Assembly (NCBI RefSeq): GCF_009754945.1 | Contig: NZ_WPIN01000001.1 | Span: 558,001-622,000 of the forward strand | DNA length: 64,000 nucleotides | Direction: 5' to 3' | Source of the DNA: Spirosoma arboris | GTDB taxonomy: Bacteria; Bacteroidota; Bacteroidia; Cytophagales; Spirosomataceae | Shown: positions 52,298-61,945 of the stretch, one piece after another | How the letters are laid out: each line of letters opens with the position of its first letter | Numbering within the stretch: the first letter of the stretch is position 1 | The notes under the pieces: generated by a model | What the model was told of the DNA's origin: nothing | The model's input: the letters and a program-made list of their open reading frames with translations, nothing else | Database searches by the model: none | Program-made: the position numbers and the translations under genes

Positions 52298-52957
52298 ATG
52301 TTAGACAAACATCAAATTGCCCGCCGGATTGCGCAGGAATTACGTGACGGCTATTACGTTAATCTGGGGATTGGTATCCCGACGCTGGTCGCCAATTACA
52401 TTCCCGAAGGCATGAACGTAGTACTGCAATCCGAAAACGGGTTACTGGGCATCGGGCCATTTCCGACTGAAGATGAAGTTGACCCTGATCTCATAAATGC
52501 GGGTAAACAAACCATTACAATGCTGCCAGGTTCGTCGCTCTTTAGCTCGGCAGATAGTTTTGCCATGATTCGGGGTGGCCATGTTGATCTTACGATTCTG
52601 GGAGCTATGGAAGTGTCGGAAAACGGCGACATTGCCAACTGGAAAATTCCTGGCAAAATGGTGAAAGGGATGGGCGGGGCTATGGACTTGGTAGCGTCGG
52701 CCAAAAACATCATCGTTGCAATGCAGCACGTGAACAAGGCGGGTCAATCGAAATTGTTGAAAGCCTGTACCCTGCCGCTTACTGGCTTACAATGTGTTAA
52801 GAAAATCGTGACGGAACTCGCGGTTTTAGATGTCTTACCCGAAGGAGGCTTCAGGCTGCTGGAAACCGCCCCTGGCGTAACAGTCGATGAAGTTAAGCGG
52901 TCTACAGAAGGTAAATTGATCGTAGAGGGGACGATTCCGGAGATGCAGTTTAACTAG
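52298..52957 (+). CDS. 3-oxoacid CoA-transferase subunit B
   Basis: 219 residues. It has the catalytic-glutamate motif [12 protein letters not shown], where Glu forms the CoA thioester, preceded by [38 protein letters not shown] is also typical. Partner of the upstream subunit A; both are read in the same direction. It ends at a strong bidirectional terminator. Confidence 0.92.
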   Translation: MLDKHQIARRIAQELRDGYYVNLGIGIPTLVANYIPEGMNVVLQSENGLLGIGPFPTEDEVDPDLINAGKQTITMLPGSSLFSSADSFAMIRGGHVDLTILGAMEVSENGDIANWKIPGKMVKGMGGAMDLVASAKNIIVAMQHVNKAGQSKLLKACTLPLTGLQCVKKIVTELAVLDVLPEGGFRLLETAPGVTVDEVKRSTEGKLIVEGTIPEMQFN

Positions 52958-52959
52958 TT

Positions 52960-52989
52960 ATCAGCCCACTGTTTTAGCAGTGGGCTGAT
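52960..52989. terminator. Bidirectional terminator
   Basis: Perfect 12-bp stem ATCAGCCCACTG (52960-52971) with CAGTGGGCTGAT (52978-52989), loop TTTTAG. It lies between the convergent CoA-transferase and VOC genes and lacks long T-tracts. Confidence 0.7.
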
Positions 52990-52992
52990 CCA

Positions 52993-53391
52993 TTATTCTA
53001 CACTCTTCGGCTCCAGCAAATCCCACAAATTCCCATATAAATCGGCAAAGACCGCTACCGTTCCATAGGCTTCTTCGACGGGGGATCGCACAAACTGAAC
53101 GTCGTTGGCCCGCATCTGGTGGTAGTCGCGCCAGAAATCATCGGTAAACAAAAATAGAAAAACACGACCACCAGCCTGGTTGCCAATCCGACTTCGTTGT
53201 TCGTCGTTATCTGCTTTGGCCAATAGTAAACAAGACTCCGTCGAACCAGGCGGAGCCACTAATACCCAGCGTTTTGTCTCGCTTAAGGTCGTGTCTTCGA
53301 TAAGGGTGAAGTTTAGTTTTTGTGTATAAAACCGGATGGCGTCATCGTAGTCATCTACGACTAAGGCAACGTGAGCAATTCGTTGTTTCAT
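52993..53391 (-). CDS. VOC / glyoxalase-fold protein
   Basis: 132 residues from the ATG at 53391 (MKQRIAHVALVVDDYDDAIR); an upstream in-frame start at 53430 adds 13 less typical residues. The fold matches glyoxalase/bleomycin-resistance proteins; likely metal ligands include His7. The closing ADLYGNLWDLLE is typical of this branch. Substrate unknown. It is divergent from ridA. Confidence 0.82.
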   Translation of the reverse strand: MKQRIAHVALVVDDYDDAIRFYTQKLNFTLIEDTTLSETKRWVLVAPPGSTESCLLLAKADNDEQRSRIGNQAGGRVFLFLFTDDFWRDYHQMRANDVQFVRSPVEEAYGTVAVFADLYGNLWDLLEPKSVE

Positions 53392-53457
53392 GCGATTGTT
53401 TCCAACTATGGTTTTGTAAATACGGGCCAATATAGCAACCAGACGCAGAGTTTCGAT

Positions 53458-53465
53458 TAAGTTTG
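53458..53465 (+). promoter_or_regulatory. Candidate -7 element for the ridA operon
   Basis: TAAGTTTG followed by C, exact TAnnTTTG match, about 40 bases upstream of the ridA ATG. Confidence 0.45.
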
Positions 53466-53505
53466 CAGACCCTATGCCTAGAGGGATTACTGACTACCAA
53501 TTCGT

Positions 53506-53982
53506 ATGGAAATTTCCGCTTTATCGCCCGAAGCTGCCTTTGCGCAAACCGGCCTTTCGTTGCCACCCGCTCCCCAGCCGTTGGGAGTTTATAAACCCTA
53601 TCTGATCGACGGCAAATACCTGTACATATCAGGACATGGCCCCGTTCAGGATGATAAAAGCCTGATTATTGGTCGCATTGGCGCTGATATGGATATTGAA
53701 CAGGGAAAACTGGCTGCTCGTCAGGTGGGCCTGACCATCCTGTCGACCATTAAAACCCATCTGGGCAGTCTCGACCGGGTGAAGCGGGTAATTAAAGTGC
53801 TCGGCATGGTGAACTGTACGGCAGATTTTGGTCGTCATCCGTACGTCATTAATGGTTGTAGCGAATTGTTTGCCGCAGTTTGGGGCCAGGATAACGGCAT
53901 CGGTGTACGGTCGGCGGTGGGTATGGGTTCATTGCCCGACAATATTCCGGTTGAAGTAGAAGCCTTATTTGAACTTGTCTGA
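53506..53982 (+). CDS. RidA-family (YjgF/YER057c/UK114) protein
   Basis: 158 residues, cytoplasmic. The YjgF fold is recognised by KYLYISGHGPV, LGSLDRVKRVIKVLGMVNC and GVRSAVGMGSLPDNIPVEVE, of the longer RidA-like subgroup. RidA proteins hydrolyse reactive enamines (2-aminoacrylate) made by PLP enzymes; whether this subgroup keeps the catalytic Arg is not clear (GVRSA could supply it). A D-threonine-aldolase-like PLP gene follows after three bases, a fitting partner. Confidence 0.85.
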   Translation: MEISALSPEAAFAQTGLSLPPAPQPLGVYKPYLIDGKYLYISGHGPVQDDKSLIIGRIGADMDIEQGKLAARQVGLTILSTIKTHLGSLDRVKRVIKVLGMVNCTADFGRHPYVINGCSELFAAVWGQDNGIGVRSAVGMGSLPDNIPVEVEALFELV

Positions 53983-53985
53983 CCG

Positions 53986-55101
53986 ATGGAACAAACACCC
54001 TGGTATTCGATTGATGACGTTGCCCAACTGGATACGCCCGCGTTGGTGCTGTATCCTGACCGGGTGAAACAAAATATTGCCCTGCTAAAAAGCACGATTG
54101 GTGATGTGAACCGGTTGCGTCCACACGTAAAAACGAACAAATCGCGGGAGGCTTCCCGGTTGCTGCTGGAAGCGGGCATTCAGAAGTTCAAGTGCGCTAC
54201 CATTGCCGAAGCTGAAATGCTGGCTATGATTGGTGCCCCTGATGTGTTGCTGGCTTATCAGCCCAATGAGGCCAAAATGCATCGCCTGTTGGCGTTAATG
54301 AAAGCCTATCCAGAAACGCATTTTTCCTGTCTGGTAGACAATAGTACCACCGCCCGCGAGCTCTCGGAATTGGCCGTGGCGGCTGGGCTGGTTGTGCCGG
54401 TGTATATTGACCTGAACGTAGGGATGAACCGAACGGGCATTGCGCCGGGCGGAGCTGTGTTGACGCTTTATACCGAACTTGATCAACTGGCGGGTGTGCA
54501 ACCGGTTGGGCTACACGCGTATGACGGGCACCTTCGTAATTCCAATCTGGCCATTCGGACGAGTGAGTGTGATGCCGCTTTTTGGCCGGTGCAACTGTTA
54601 AGCGAAACCCTGACGGCTAGAGGATTCACGAAGCCGGTCATTGTGATTGGTGGTAGCCCGACTTTCCCGATTCATGCCAAACGACCAGATGTCGAATGCA
54701 GCCCTGGTACGTTTATTTACTGGGATAAAGGTTACCAGACTATTTTGCCCGAACAGGCGTTTCTTCCAGCCGCATTGGTAGTAGCACGAGTTATTTCATT
54801 ACCCGATTCCTCAAAAATCTGTGTCGATTTAGGGCATAAATCCGTCGCAGCCGAGGGTGACTTAATCGGCCGGGTCACGTTCCTGAATGCGCCCGACTTA
54901 AAAGCTATCGGGCAGAGTGAAGAACATCTGGTACTGGAAGCAGGAGAGGGGCATTCCTATAAAGTAGGCGATGTATTTTATGGTATACCCAATCACGTTT
55001 GCCCAACCGTTGCGCTGTACGAACGTGGGTATACAATCGAAGGTGGCACCGTCACGGGCGAGTGGCTGACCGTTAGTCGTGATCGAGTAATTTCGGTATA
55101 A
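53986..55101 (+). CDS. D-threonine aldolase / D-serine dehydratase-like PLP enzyme
   Basis: 371 residues of the fold-type III PLP family. The Schiff-base Lys is in RLRPHVKTNKSREAS. The metal ligands of this family, His and Cys, are in PNHVCPTVALYE near the C-terminus. D-threonine aldolases cut D-threonine to glycine and acetaldehyde; D-serine dehydratases give pyruvate. The gene follows ridA by three bases, so they form one operon; RidA would clear enamine by-products. No signal peptide. Confidence 0.87.
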   Translation: MEQTPWYSIDDVAQLDTPALVLYPDRVKQNIALLKSTIGDVNRLRPHVKTNKSREASRLLLEAGIQKFKCATIAEAEMLAMIGAPDVLLAYQPNEAKMHRLLALMKAYPETHFSCLVDNSTTARELSELAVAAGLVVPVYIDLNVGMNRTGIAPGGAVLTLYTELDQLAGVQPVGLHAYDGHLRNSNLAIRTSECDAAFWPVQLLSETLTARGFTKPVIVIGGSPTFPIHAKRPDVECSPGTFIYWDKGYQTILPEQAFLPAALVVARVISLPDSSKICVDLGHKSVAAEGDLIGRVTFLNAPDLKAIGQSEEHLVLEAGEGHSYKVGDVFYGIPNHVCPTVALYERGYTIEGGTVTGEWLTVSRDRVISV

Positions 55102-55155
55102 AGAGTGGATAACAAGAGGTTTTTCTTGGGTAAATAAATAGGGCAGTAGAAACGT

Positions 55156-55581
55156 ATGGAGCCTGGAAAATGGATGTCATTTGGGATGCTATTTATTTTC
55201 CTTAGTGCTGGCTGCACAAAAGAAAACAAGGACCAATCGAATCTAACCAGCAATTTTTACCAACAGAAGCCTCAGGCTACTATTGAACAGTTAGTGGCAG
55301 AAGTAGATAATGGCGGTTTCAATCAGTACTTTTTTAATTCTTCGGGAGTAGACTGTTTCGAGACACTAAAAGCCCTGAAGAAAAGAGGGAAAACGCAAAC
55401 AGCCCAAATTCTTCAACGAGCGATTCATTTAATCAATCCAGAAAATCTGCCCGAGAACCAACTGGTTGAAAAACTAAGAAATCGAGCGGTAAACGAATTA
55501 GATGATGAGCAAGTAAATCGAGAGCTATCAAAATTAGATTCCCTGTTTTACAAAGAGCCAGACGGACCTTTAATTCCATGA
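55156..55581 (+). CDS. Lipoprotein, DMP19/DUF4375-like
   Basis: 141 residues with a lipobox (LSAGC, Cys about 20) after a short hydrophobic segment. The middle NGGFNQYFFNSSG and ALKKRGKTQTAQIL are the wording of the DMP19-like/DUF4375 domain, a family with no settled function. C-terminal region is helical and acidic. It stands alone, about 55 bases after the D-threonine aldolase gene. Confidence 0.65.
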   Translation: MEPGKWMSFGMLFIFLSAGCTKENKDQSNLTSNFYQQKPQATIEQLVAEVDNGGFNQYFFNSSGVDCFETLKALKKRGKTQTAQILQRAIHLINPENLPENQLVEKLRNRAVNELDDEQVNRELSKLDSLFYKEPDGPLIP

Positions 55582-55603
55582 AAGCTTACTAATCGCTCAT
55601 TTG

Positions 55604-55629
55604 CGTTTGTTAAAAAGACTTAACAAACG
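55604..55629. terminator. Hairpin after the lipoprotein gene
   Basis: Perfect 10-bp stem CGTTTGTTAA / TTAACAAACG with a 6-base loop. It has no T-tract on the plus strand, so terminator function is not certain. Confidence 0.45.
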
Positions 55630-55696
55630 TTAAAAAGATCAGTAGCCGGAAAATGCCAGCATAGATTTACCAGGTTGAATTTTTATTCCTGAAACT

Positions 55697-56320
55697 ATGA
55701 AACATATACTGGTTATTGCCTTATGCCTTTTGTCTCTGCATGTAGTCGGGCAGAGTGTAGCAAATAAAGTTGATCTCCATACCTGGAAACCACCTTATAC
55801 ACTCATAATACCCACTGGCTGGACGAGTGAGCGTTTTTCGATTCCCATAGAGTTTGCTCCCCAGATTCCCTACAAAGGTGTTGAAGAAGTCCGCTTTGCA
55901 CCTGGTTGGGATAAACGGTCAAGTGCAGACTATTGGTCGTACGCTTATCTGTGGTGGCTCGAAGGGAAACCAGCGATCACGGCTGCTGATTTACAGGAGA
56001 ATTTGAAAGCGTACTATACTGGATTGATCGCGCAGAATAGTGCGAACCGGACCATGTTGGCAAGTAAATCGGTACCGACGACTACCCTGATTAAGAAAGT
56101 AAAAACAACATCGGATGGAGTTGATGTGTATAGCGGTACCATTAAGATGCTGGATTACATGGGGCAAAGCGCTATAACCTTGAACTGCCAGATCCATGTG
56201 AAAAACTGTAAGGAGCAAAAGCGAACTGCCGTTTTGGTCGAAGCATCACCAAAGCCAACAGATCATGCTATCTGGAAAACGTTAGACAGCATACAACAGA
56301 ATTTTACCTGCACAAAATAA
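55697..56320 (+). CDS. Exported protein of unknown function
   Basis: Not recognised. 207 residues with a signal peptide (MKHILVIALCLLSLHVVGQ). The mature part contains PPYTLIIPTGWTSERF, APGWDKRSSADYWSYAYLWW and a C-terminal Cys pair. The length and Trp/Tyr-rich core suggest a small soluble periplasmic domain. Located alone between the lipoprotein and dipeptidase genes. Confidence 0.6.
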   Translation: MKHILVIALCLLSLHVVGQSVANKVDLHTWKPPYTLIIPTGWTSERFSIPIEFAPQIPYKGVEEVRFAPGWDKRSSADYWSYAYLWWLEGKPAITAADLQENLKAYYTGLIAQNSANRTMLASKSVPTTTLIKKVKTTSDGVDVYSGTIKMLDYMGQSAITLNCQIHVKNCKEQKRTAVLVEASPKPTDHAIWKTLDSIQQNFTCTK

Positions 56321-56382
56321 CGAGCTTTGCTTAAGTTCGCGTCACGTTTCAACTGGATTAAATCCCCCAAATTGACAACCCC

Positions 56383-57456
56383 ATGTTTACAGTAGATGCC
56401 CACCTCGACTTAAGTATGAACGCGATGGAGTGGAACCGCGACCTGCGTCAGCCAGTTGAGCGATTACGCGAACGCGAATTAGGTATGACCGATAAACCAG
56501 ACCGGGCGAAGGGGACCGTATCGCTTCCCGATTTGCGTCGAGGCAATATTGGTTTGGTGGTCGCTACGCAAATTGCCCGCTTTGTTGCTCCCGATAATCC
56601 ACTACCCGGCTGGCAATCGCCAGAACAGGCCTGGGCACAAACGCAAGGTCAGCAAATCTGGTATAAAACCATGGAAGCAGCCGGGGAGATGGTGCAAATC
56701 CGCGATCTGGCAGGCCTGGAGAAACATCTGGCGCTCTGGAATGATGGTACACCCAACGACGTAAAACCCGTGGGCTATATCCTGAGCCTGGAAGGGGCTG
56801 ATTCGATTATAACCCCTGCTTACGTAGAAACGGCCTATAACTACGGCTTGCGGGCTATCGGTCCTGCCCACTATGGGCCGGGTCGTTACGCGCAAGGTAC
56901 TGATGCTACAGGATTTATGGGCATGGCCGGACGAGAGCTATTACAGGAAATGCAGCGATTTAATATCATCCTGGATGCCACTCACCTTTGCGACGACAGT
57001 TTCTGGGAAGCGCTCGACTTTTTCACGGGCCCGGTTTGGGCAAGTCATAACAATTGTCGGGCTTTAGTCGATCACAATCGTCAGTTTAGCGATGAACAGC
57101 TGCGTGAGCTTATTGCCCGCGATGCCGTCATTGGGGGCGCACTGGATGCCTGGATGATGGTGCCGGGCTGGGTACGGGGCCAGTCGACCCCCGAAGCTAT
57201 GAACTGCAATCTGGCCAAGATGATTGATCACTTAGATCATATTTGCCAGCTTGCCGGAAACGCCCTTCACATCGGTATCGGTTCGGATTTAGACGGAGCC
57301 TTCGGAAAAGAGCAATCTCCCTACGATCTGGAAACCATCGCCGACTTACAGAAAATTCCCGACTTACTACGTCAACGAGGATATACCGACGAGGATATTG
57401 CCAATGTCATGCATGGCAACTGGCTCCGGTTTCTACGACGAGTCTGGGCTAACTAA
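56383..57456 (+). CDS. Membrane-dipeptidase-like protein (peptidase M19)
   Basis: 357 residues, M19 amidohydrolase fold. Zinc ligands are visible in VDAHLDL, SLEGADSI (Glu bridging), LDATHLCDDS and WASHNNCRALVDHNRQ; GIGSDLDGAFG carries the conserved Asp. M19 enzymes cut dipeptides, often with a D-residue at the C-terminal side, which suits the D-amino-acid gene nearby. No signal peptide was seen, so it may be cytoplasmic. Its stop overlaps the convergent LacI gene by four bases. Confidence 0.87.
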   Translation: MFTVDAHLDLSMNAMEWNRDLRQPVERLRERELGMTDKPDRAKGTVSLPDLRRGNIGLVVATQIARFVAPDNPLPGWQSPEQAWAQTQGQQIWYKTMEAAGEMVQIRDLAGLEKHLALWNDGTPNDVKPVGYILSLEGADSIITPAYVETAYNYGLRAIGPAHYGPGRYAQGTDATGFMGMAGRELLQEMQRFNIILDATHLCDDSFWEALDFFTGPVWASHNNCRALVDHNRQFSDEQLRELIARDAVIGGALDAWMMVPGWVRGQSTPEAMNCNLAKMIDHLDHICQLAGNALHIGIGSDLDGAFGKEQSPYDLETIADLQKIPDLLRQRGYTDEDIANVMHGNWLRFLRRVWAN

Positions 57457-58481
57457 ACTTGTAGGATGTTCCCAACTGGCTGCGACGACTCTCGGACAAT
57501 CATTCGGGTTGGAATCCTGATCATGCCAGGCTGGGCTAGTTTTCGCTTACCTTCAATCAGGTCGATTAATTGCTCAGCGGCTACCTGACCAATTTCAAGC
57601 GCGGGCTGTTCCACTGTGCTCATGGGGGGAGCCAGCAAATCGGCTACGGGGGTATTCGTAAAGCCAATTAGCGAAACAGCCTCAGGAATGGCCACGTTTC
57701 GTTTTTTTAGAGCGGCCAGACAACCCAATGCCAACCGGTCGCCAGCGGCAAAGAAGGCATCCGGCGATTGGTCCAACAAATCGTTGACAACGGGTTCCAC
57801 ATTGTTCTGGCCAAATTCAGAATACCGTATCAGGTTTTCGTCGTAAGGTAATCCGTACTTCTCAAGGGCTGCCCGATAGCCCGCCAACCGCTCCTGGGTG
57901 ATGGAGATGTAGGACGGAATCGTTAAATGCGCGATGCGCCGTCGGCCCGATTGAATCAGGTGCTCAGTAGCGGCAAAAGCACCAGTAAAATTATCGGCGG
58001 TTACGCAGAGCGAATCAAGGTCTTTAGAGACCCGGTCGAATAGGACAATGGGTAGTTTTCGTTCCTGCAAATCGCGCAGATGGGAGACATCCGACGTACT
58101 ACCGGACAGAGAAATAAGTAAGCCATCTGCTTTTCGGGCAACCGCCTGTTGCACCGTTAATAGTTCCCGCTCGTAGGACTCATGGCTTTGAAAAATGATA
58201 ACCTGATACCCGCGGCTATAGGAAACGGCGTCAATTCCATTGATAACCTGTGAAAAATAATTATTGGCAATTTGAGGTACAATAACCCCAATAACCCGGC
58301 TTCGATTTTCCTTTAAACTAAGGGCAATTGGATTTGGGCGGTAATTGAACCGTGCTGCGTATTCGACTACCAGCCGTTTGGTCTCAGGATTAATTTCATA
58401 ACTATCCCGCAACGCCCGCGAGACCGTCGAGGTTGATAGGTTTAAGGCACGCGCAATATCTTTTATTGTAATCGCATCCAA
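57453..58481 (-). CDS. LacI-family transcriptional regulator
   Basis: 342 residues. N-terminal LacI HTH (ITIKDIARALNLSTSTVSRA with hinge region) and a periplasmic-binding-like sugar-sensing domain (RSRVIGVIVPQIANNYFSQV, LCVTADNFTGAFAATEHLI). It is divergent from the hexuronate operon and probably represses it until a hexuronate or its product binds. Its end overlaps the dipeptidase gene by four bases. Confidence 0.9.
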   Translation of the reverse strand: MDAITIKDIARALNLSTSTVSRALRDSYEINPETKRLVVEYAARFNYRPNPIALSLKENRSRVIGVIVPQIANNYFSQVINGIDAVSYSRGYQVIIFQSHESYERELLTVQQAVARKADGLLISLSGSTSDVSHLRDLQERKLPIVLFDRVSKDLDSLCVTADNFTGAFAATEHLIQSGRRRIAHLTIPSYISITQERLAGYRAALEKYGLPYDENLIRYSEFGQNNVEPVVNDLLDQSPDAFFAAGDRLALGCLAALKKRNVAIPEAVSLIGFTNTPVADLLAPPMSTVEQPALEIGQVAAEQLIDLIEGKRKLAQPGMIRIPTRMIVRESSQPVGNILQV

Positions 58482-58596
58482 AGTAATGTATTGGTAAAGT
58501 ACAAAAATGTATCAACTAATCTGTACGTAATTGGTATAAGTTTAGAAACCCGGTCAACTACTCATTTTTAGGCTTTCAAGCAATATATGTAGCTTT

Positions 58597-58618
58597 CGGT
58601 AACGTTCCCGATAACGTT
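58597..58618. promoter_or_regulatory. Candidate LacI operator region
   Basis: CGGTAACGTTCCCG at 58597-58610 is a near-perfect 14-bp palindrome centred on AACGTT, and a second AACGTT follows at 58613-58618, 12 bases later. AACGTT-type centres are common in LacI-family operators. It lies in the 278-base divergent region between the regulator and uxaB. Confidence 0.55.
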
Positions 58619-58759
58619 TGCGTGAATAAATATCCCCAAAAGTTTCTAATTAACAAATAGCCTGGTTAATCTTAGGAAGGCAAGTTGCTAACCACTACTG
58701 TTGATGACTTTCCCTGTTTCCATAAAAAAGACAATTTTTGATCTATTTCATCCGTCCTT

Positions 58760-60289
58760 ATGAATCGCTTATCCATCCAGTCGCTTCCCCTGATTCAATC
58801 CAGCACTGATGTCAGCCTGCCAACCGATCAACTCCTGCATTTACCCGAGCGGGTATTACAATTTGGGACGGGTGTTCTGTTGCGTGGCCTACCGGATTAT
58901 TTGATTGACAAAGCGAATCGTCAGGGCATTTTTAACGGACGAATTGTGGTCGTTAAATCGACGGATGGGGGCGATATGTCTGCCTTTGCCCGGCAGGATA
59001 ATTTATATACGCTCTGCATTCGGGGTGTGGAGAATAAGAAACTGGTTGAAGAAAATGTGGTTTGCTCGGCCATAAGTCGCGTATTGTCGGCGAAACAACA
59101 GTGGGATGAGATTCTACGTGTTGCTACCAGCCCCGATTTACACATTGTGATTTCCAATACGACAGAAGTCGGTATTCAACTGGTTCAGGACGATATTCGG
59201 CAGTCTTCTCCTGAGTCATTCCCAGGCAAACTGCTCGCCGTATTGTACGCTCGCTATCAGGCTTTTAACGGTGACCCAACGAAAGGACTTGTCATTGTTC
59301 CTACCGAACTCATTCCAAATAACGGCACTAAGTTAGCCGCCATTCTGCTCGAACTAGCCCATCAAAATACACTGGAAGCGGCCTTTATCGACTGGCTCAC
59401 AACGGCCAACACCTGTTGCAATTCGCTGGTGGATCGGATTGTACCGGGCCGTCCAGATGCTGCTACCTATCAGGCTATCAGTGAGCAACTTGGTTATGAA
59501 GATGAGCTACTGACTATTTCGGAAGTGTATCGATTGTGGGCTATTGAAGGTGATGAACATGTACTAAATGTACTGTCATTTCATAAGGCCGACGAGAATA
59601 TCTTCATCCGCCCCAACATCGACCAGTTCCGCGAATTGAAACTTCGTTTGCTCAACGGCACACATACGCTGAGTTGCGGACTGGCTTATTTGAGTGGCTT
59701 CGAAACAGTTCGGGAAGCGATGGACGATGAAGTCCTGTCGGCATTCGTGAGTAGTGTGATGCTAGCCGAATTGATTCCGGGCATTCCGTATACGGTTGAC
59801 GAGAAAATTGCCCAACGATTTGGTTTTCATGTGCTTGATCGTTTCAGAAACCCGTTCATCGAACACCGTTGGCTGGCCATCACGATGCAATACTCTGCAA
59901 AAATGCAGATGCGCAACATTCCAACCTTGCTTCATTATTACAAGCAATTAAATGTAACCCCCCGATACATTACGCTTGGTTTTGCTGCTTATTTATTATT
60001 CATGCGGGCTACATCGCAACAAGATGGCGTATGGTATGGCGAACGAGCAGGTGAAACATACCCAATTCAGGACGCTCAGGCTGGCTATTTCGCTGATGTA
60101 TGGGCACGCCTGACACCGGAAGAATTAGTCAAAACAGTGCTGCAGAATACAACGCTCTGGGATCACGATTTAAGTCAATTACCGGGTTTTGCCGATTCGG
60201 TAGCCAGTTATCTAAATCAGATGATTGAAAACGATGTATTGGCTACGGTAGCTGCTCACTTCGATCATATTGAAACCGTAACAAAATAA
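58760..60289 (+). CDS. uxaB: Tagaturonate reductase / altronate oxidoreductase
   Basis: 509 residues of the mannitol/altronate dehydrogenase family. NAD-binding VLQFGTGVLLRGLPDYLIDK at the N-terminus and the domain end KLRLLNGTHTLSCGLAYLSG (catalytic Lys region) are clear. It interconverts D-tagaturonate and D-altronate in galacturonate breakdown. First gene of the operon; the next gene begins immediately at the base after the stop. Confidence 0.93.
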   Translation: MNRLSIQSLPLIQSSTDVSLPTDQLLHLPERVLQFGTGVLLRGLPDYLIDKANRQGIFNGRIVVVKSTDGGDMSAFARQDNLYTLCIRGVENKKLVEENVVCSAISRVLSAKQQWDEILRVATSPDLHIVISNTTEVGIQLVQDDIRQSSPESFPGKLLAVLYARYQAFNGDPTKGLVIVPTELIPNNGTKLAAILLELAHQNTLEAAFIDWLTTANTCCNSLVDRIVPGRPDAATYQAISEQLGYEDELLTISEVYRLWAIEGDEHVLNVLSFHKADENIFIRPNIDQFRELKLRLLNGTHTLSCGLAYLSGFETVREAMDDEVLSAFVSSVMLAELIPGIPYTVDEKIAQRFGFHVLDRFRNPFIEHRWLAITMQYSAKMQMRNIPTLLHYYKQLNVTPRYITLGFAAYLLFMRATSQQDGVWYGERAGETYPIQDAQAGYFADVWARLTPEELVKTVLQNTTLWDHDLSQLPGFADSVASYLNQMIENDVLATVAAHFDHIETVTK

Positions 60290-61945
60290 ATGAAACAGAC
60301 TGTTTTAAAAATACATCCTAACGACTCCGTGCTGGTCGCGCTTACTGATTTAGAGCCGGGCGAACGCGTGCAGGACGAAGGCAGCTCGATACTGGTGACC
60401 GAGGCAATTCCAGCAAAACACAAGCTGGCGATTAATGCGTTTGCTCCCGGCGATCCCATCACGATGTACGGTGTACTGGTTGGTAAAGCCAAGCAGGCCA
60501 TTCCGGCAGGGGGCCGACTGACGACGTTCAATGTGCAACATGCAACTAACAGTTATGATCTGCATGGGGCATCTTATCAATGGACACCGCCAGCTGTTGA
60601 CCAGTGGACGAATCAGACATTTATGGGGTATCATCGTTCCGACGGAAGCGTTGGAACGGCTAACTATTGGCTCGTTATTCCGCTGGTGTTCTGCGAAAAT
60701 CGGAATATACAGGTGCTTGAAGAAGCCTTGGTCAATGATCTCGGCTATGGTCGAAAGAAAACGTATCAACGGCAAACGCAGGAACTGAAAGCCCTGGTTC
60801 AGGCAGGTCGTACCGTTGAAGAAGTCCTACAGGCCGATTTACAAACCGCCGAACAATCGCTTAGTGGCCAGTTTCAGCTATTCCCTAACGTTGATGGAGT
60901 GAAATTCCTGATGCACGATGGTGGTTGCGGAGGAACCCGACAAGATGCGCAGGCACTGTGTGGGATGCTGGCCGGATACATCACCCACCCGAACGTGGCT
61001 GGCGCTACGGTCCTGAGCCTGGGCTGCCAAAATGCTCAGGTGACCATGTTGCAGGAAGAAATTCAGAAACGGAGCCCGCAATTCGACAAGCCGTTGTTTG
61101 TGCTGGAACAGCAGACCGTTGGCACCGAAGAATCGCTGATTAGTCAGGCGCTCCGGCAAACCTTCGCCGGGCTCATGCAAGCCAATGCGGCAGTTCGGCA
61201 ACCGGCTCCACTTAGCAAACTGGTCATTGGACTGGAATGTGGTGGATCAGATGGTTTTTCAGGTATTTCGGCCAATCCAGCCGTGGGTCATGCATCAGAT
61301 CTTGTAGTTGCTCTGGGTGGAACGGTCATCCTATCGGAGTTCCCGGAATTATGTGGAGTTGAACAGGAACTTTGCGACCGTGCTGTCGATGCCGAAACCG
61401 CCAGTCGGTTCCGAGAATTGATGAATGTTTACGCTCAGCGGGCGAAAGAAGCAGGCTCGGGTTTCGATATGAATCCGTCGCCCGGAAACATTCGCGACGG
61501 ACTGATTACTGATGCGATGAAATCGGCAGGAGCGTCGAAAAAAGGCGGCAGTTCGCCCGTTGTTGCGGTGCTCGACTACCCTGAGCCTGTCCGCAAAGCG
61601 GGTCTGAATTTGCTTTGTACCCCCGGCAATGACGTCGAATCTACAACGGCAGAAGTGGCTTCGGGCGCTACGGTCGTTTTGTTTACAACAGGACTAGGTA
61701 CGCCAACTGGAAACCCGATTACACCTGTCATTAAAATTTCGAGTAATACGGCTTTAGCGAACCGAATGCCCGATATCATTGATATAAATACAGGTACCGT
61801 CATTGATGGCGGGGAAACCATTCAGCAGGCTGGTGAGCGGATTCTGGAACACATTATTCGCGTAGCTAATGGTGATCTGGAAGTAGCCGCCGTCCGGCAC
61901 GGTCAGGATGATTTCATTCCCTGGAAACGGGGAGTTTCGTTATAA
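60290..61945 (+). CDS. uxaA: Altronate dehydratase
   Basis: 551 residues. The N-terminal SAF domain (HPNDSVLVALTDLEPGERV) is joined to the large UxaA/GarD-type catalytic domain (GYHRSDGSVGTANYW, MHDGGCGGTRQDAQ, GLECGGSDGFSGISANPAVG), whose conserved cysteines and histidines bind iron. It dehydrates D-altronate to 2-keto-3-deoxygluconate, the next step after UxaB. Its ATG directly follows the uxaB stop. Confidence 0.94.
   Translation: MKQTVLKIHPNDSVLVALTDLEPGERVQDEGSSILVTEAIPAKHKLAINAFAPGDPITMYGVLVGKAKQAIPAGGRLTTFNVQHATNSYDLHGASYQWTPPAVDQWTNQTFMGYHRSDGSVGTANYWLVIPLVFCENRNIQVLEEALVNDLGYGRKKTYQRQTQELKALVQAGRTVEEVLQADLQTAEQSLSGQFQLFPNVDGVKFLMHDGGCGGTRQDAQALCGMLAGYITHPNVAGATVLSLGCQNAQVTMLQEEIQKRSPQFDKPLFVLEQQTVGTEESLISQALRQTFAGLMQANAAVRQPAPLSKLVIGLECGGSDGFSGISANPAVGHASDLVVALGGTVILSEFPELCGVEQELCDRAVDAETASRFRELMNVYAQRAKEAGSGFDMNPSPGNIRDGLITDAMKSAGASKKGGSSPVVAVLDYPEPVRKAGLNLLCTPGNDVESTTAEVASGATVVLFTTGLGTPTGNPITPVIKISSNTALANRMPDIIDINTGTVIDGGETIQQAGERILEHIIRVANGDLEVAAVRHGQDDFIPWKRGVSL

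Noticed and set aside
53835..54179. 114-codon open frame opposite ridA and the D-threonine aldolase gene
   Set aside because: Spans the junction of two well-supported genes in antisense; no family similarity.
60350..60775. 141-codon open frame opposite uxaA
   Set aside because: Overlaps the conserved SAF and catalytic parts of uxaA and has no domain wording.
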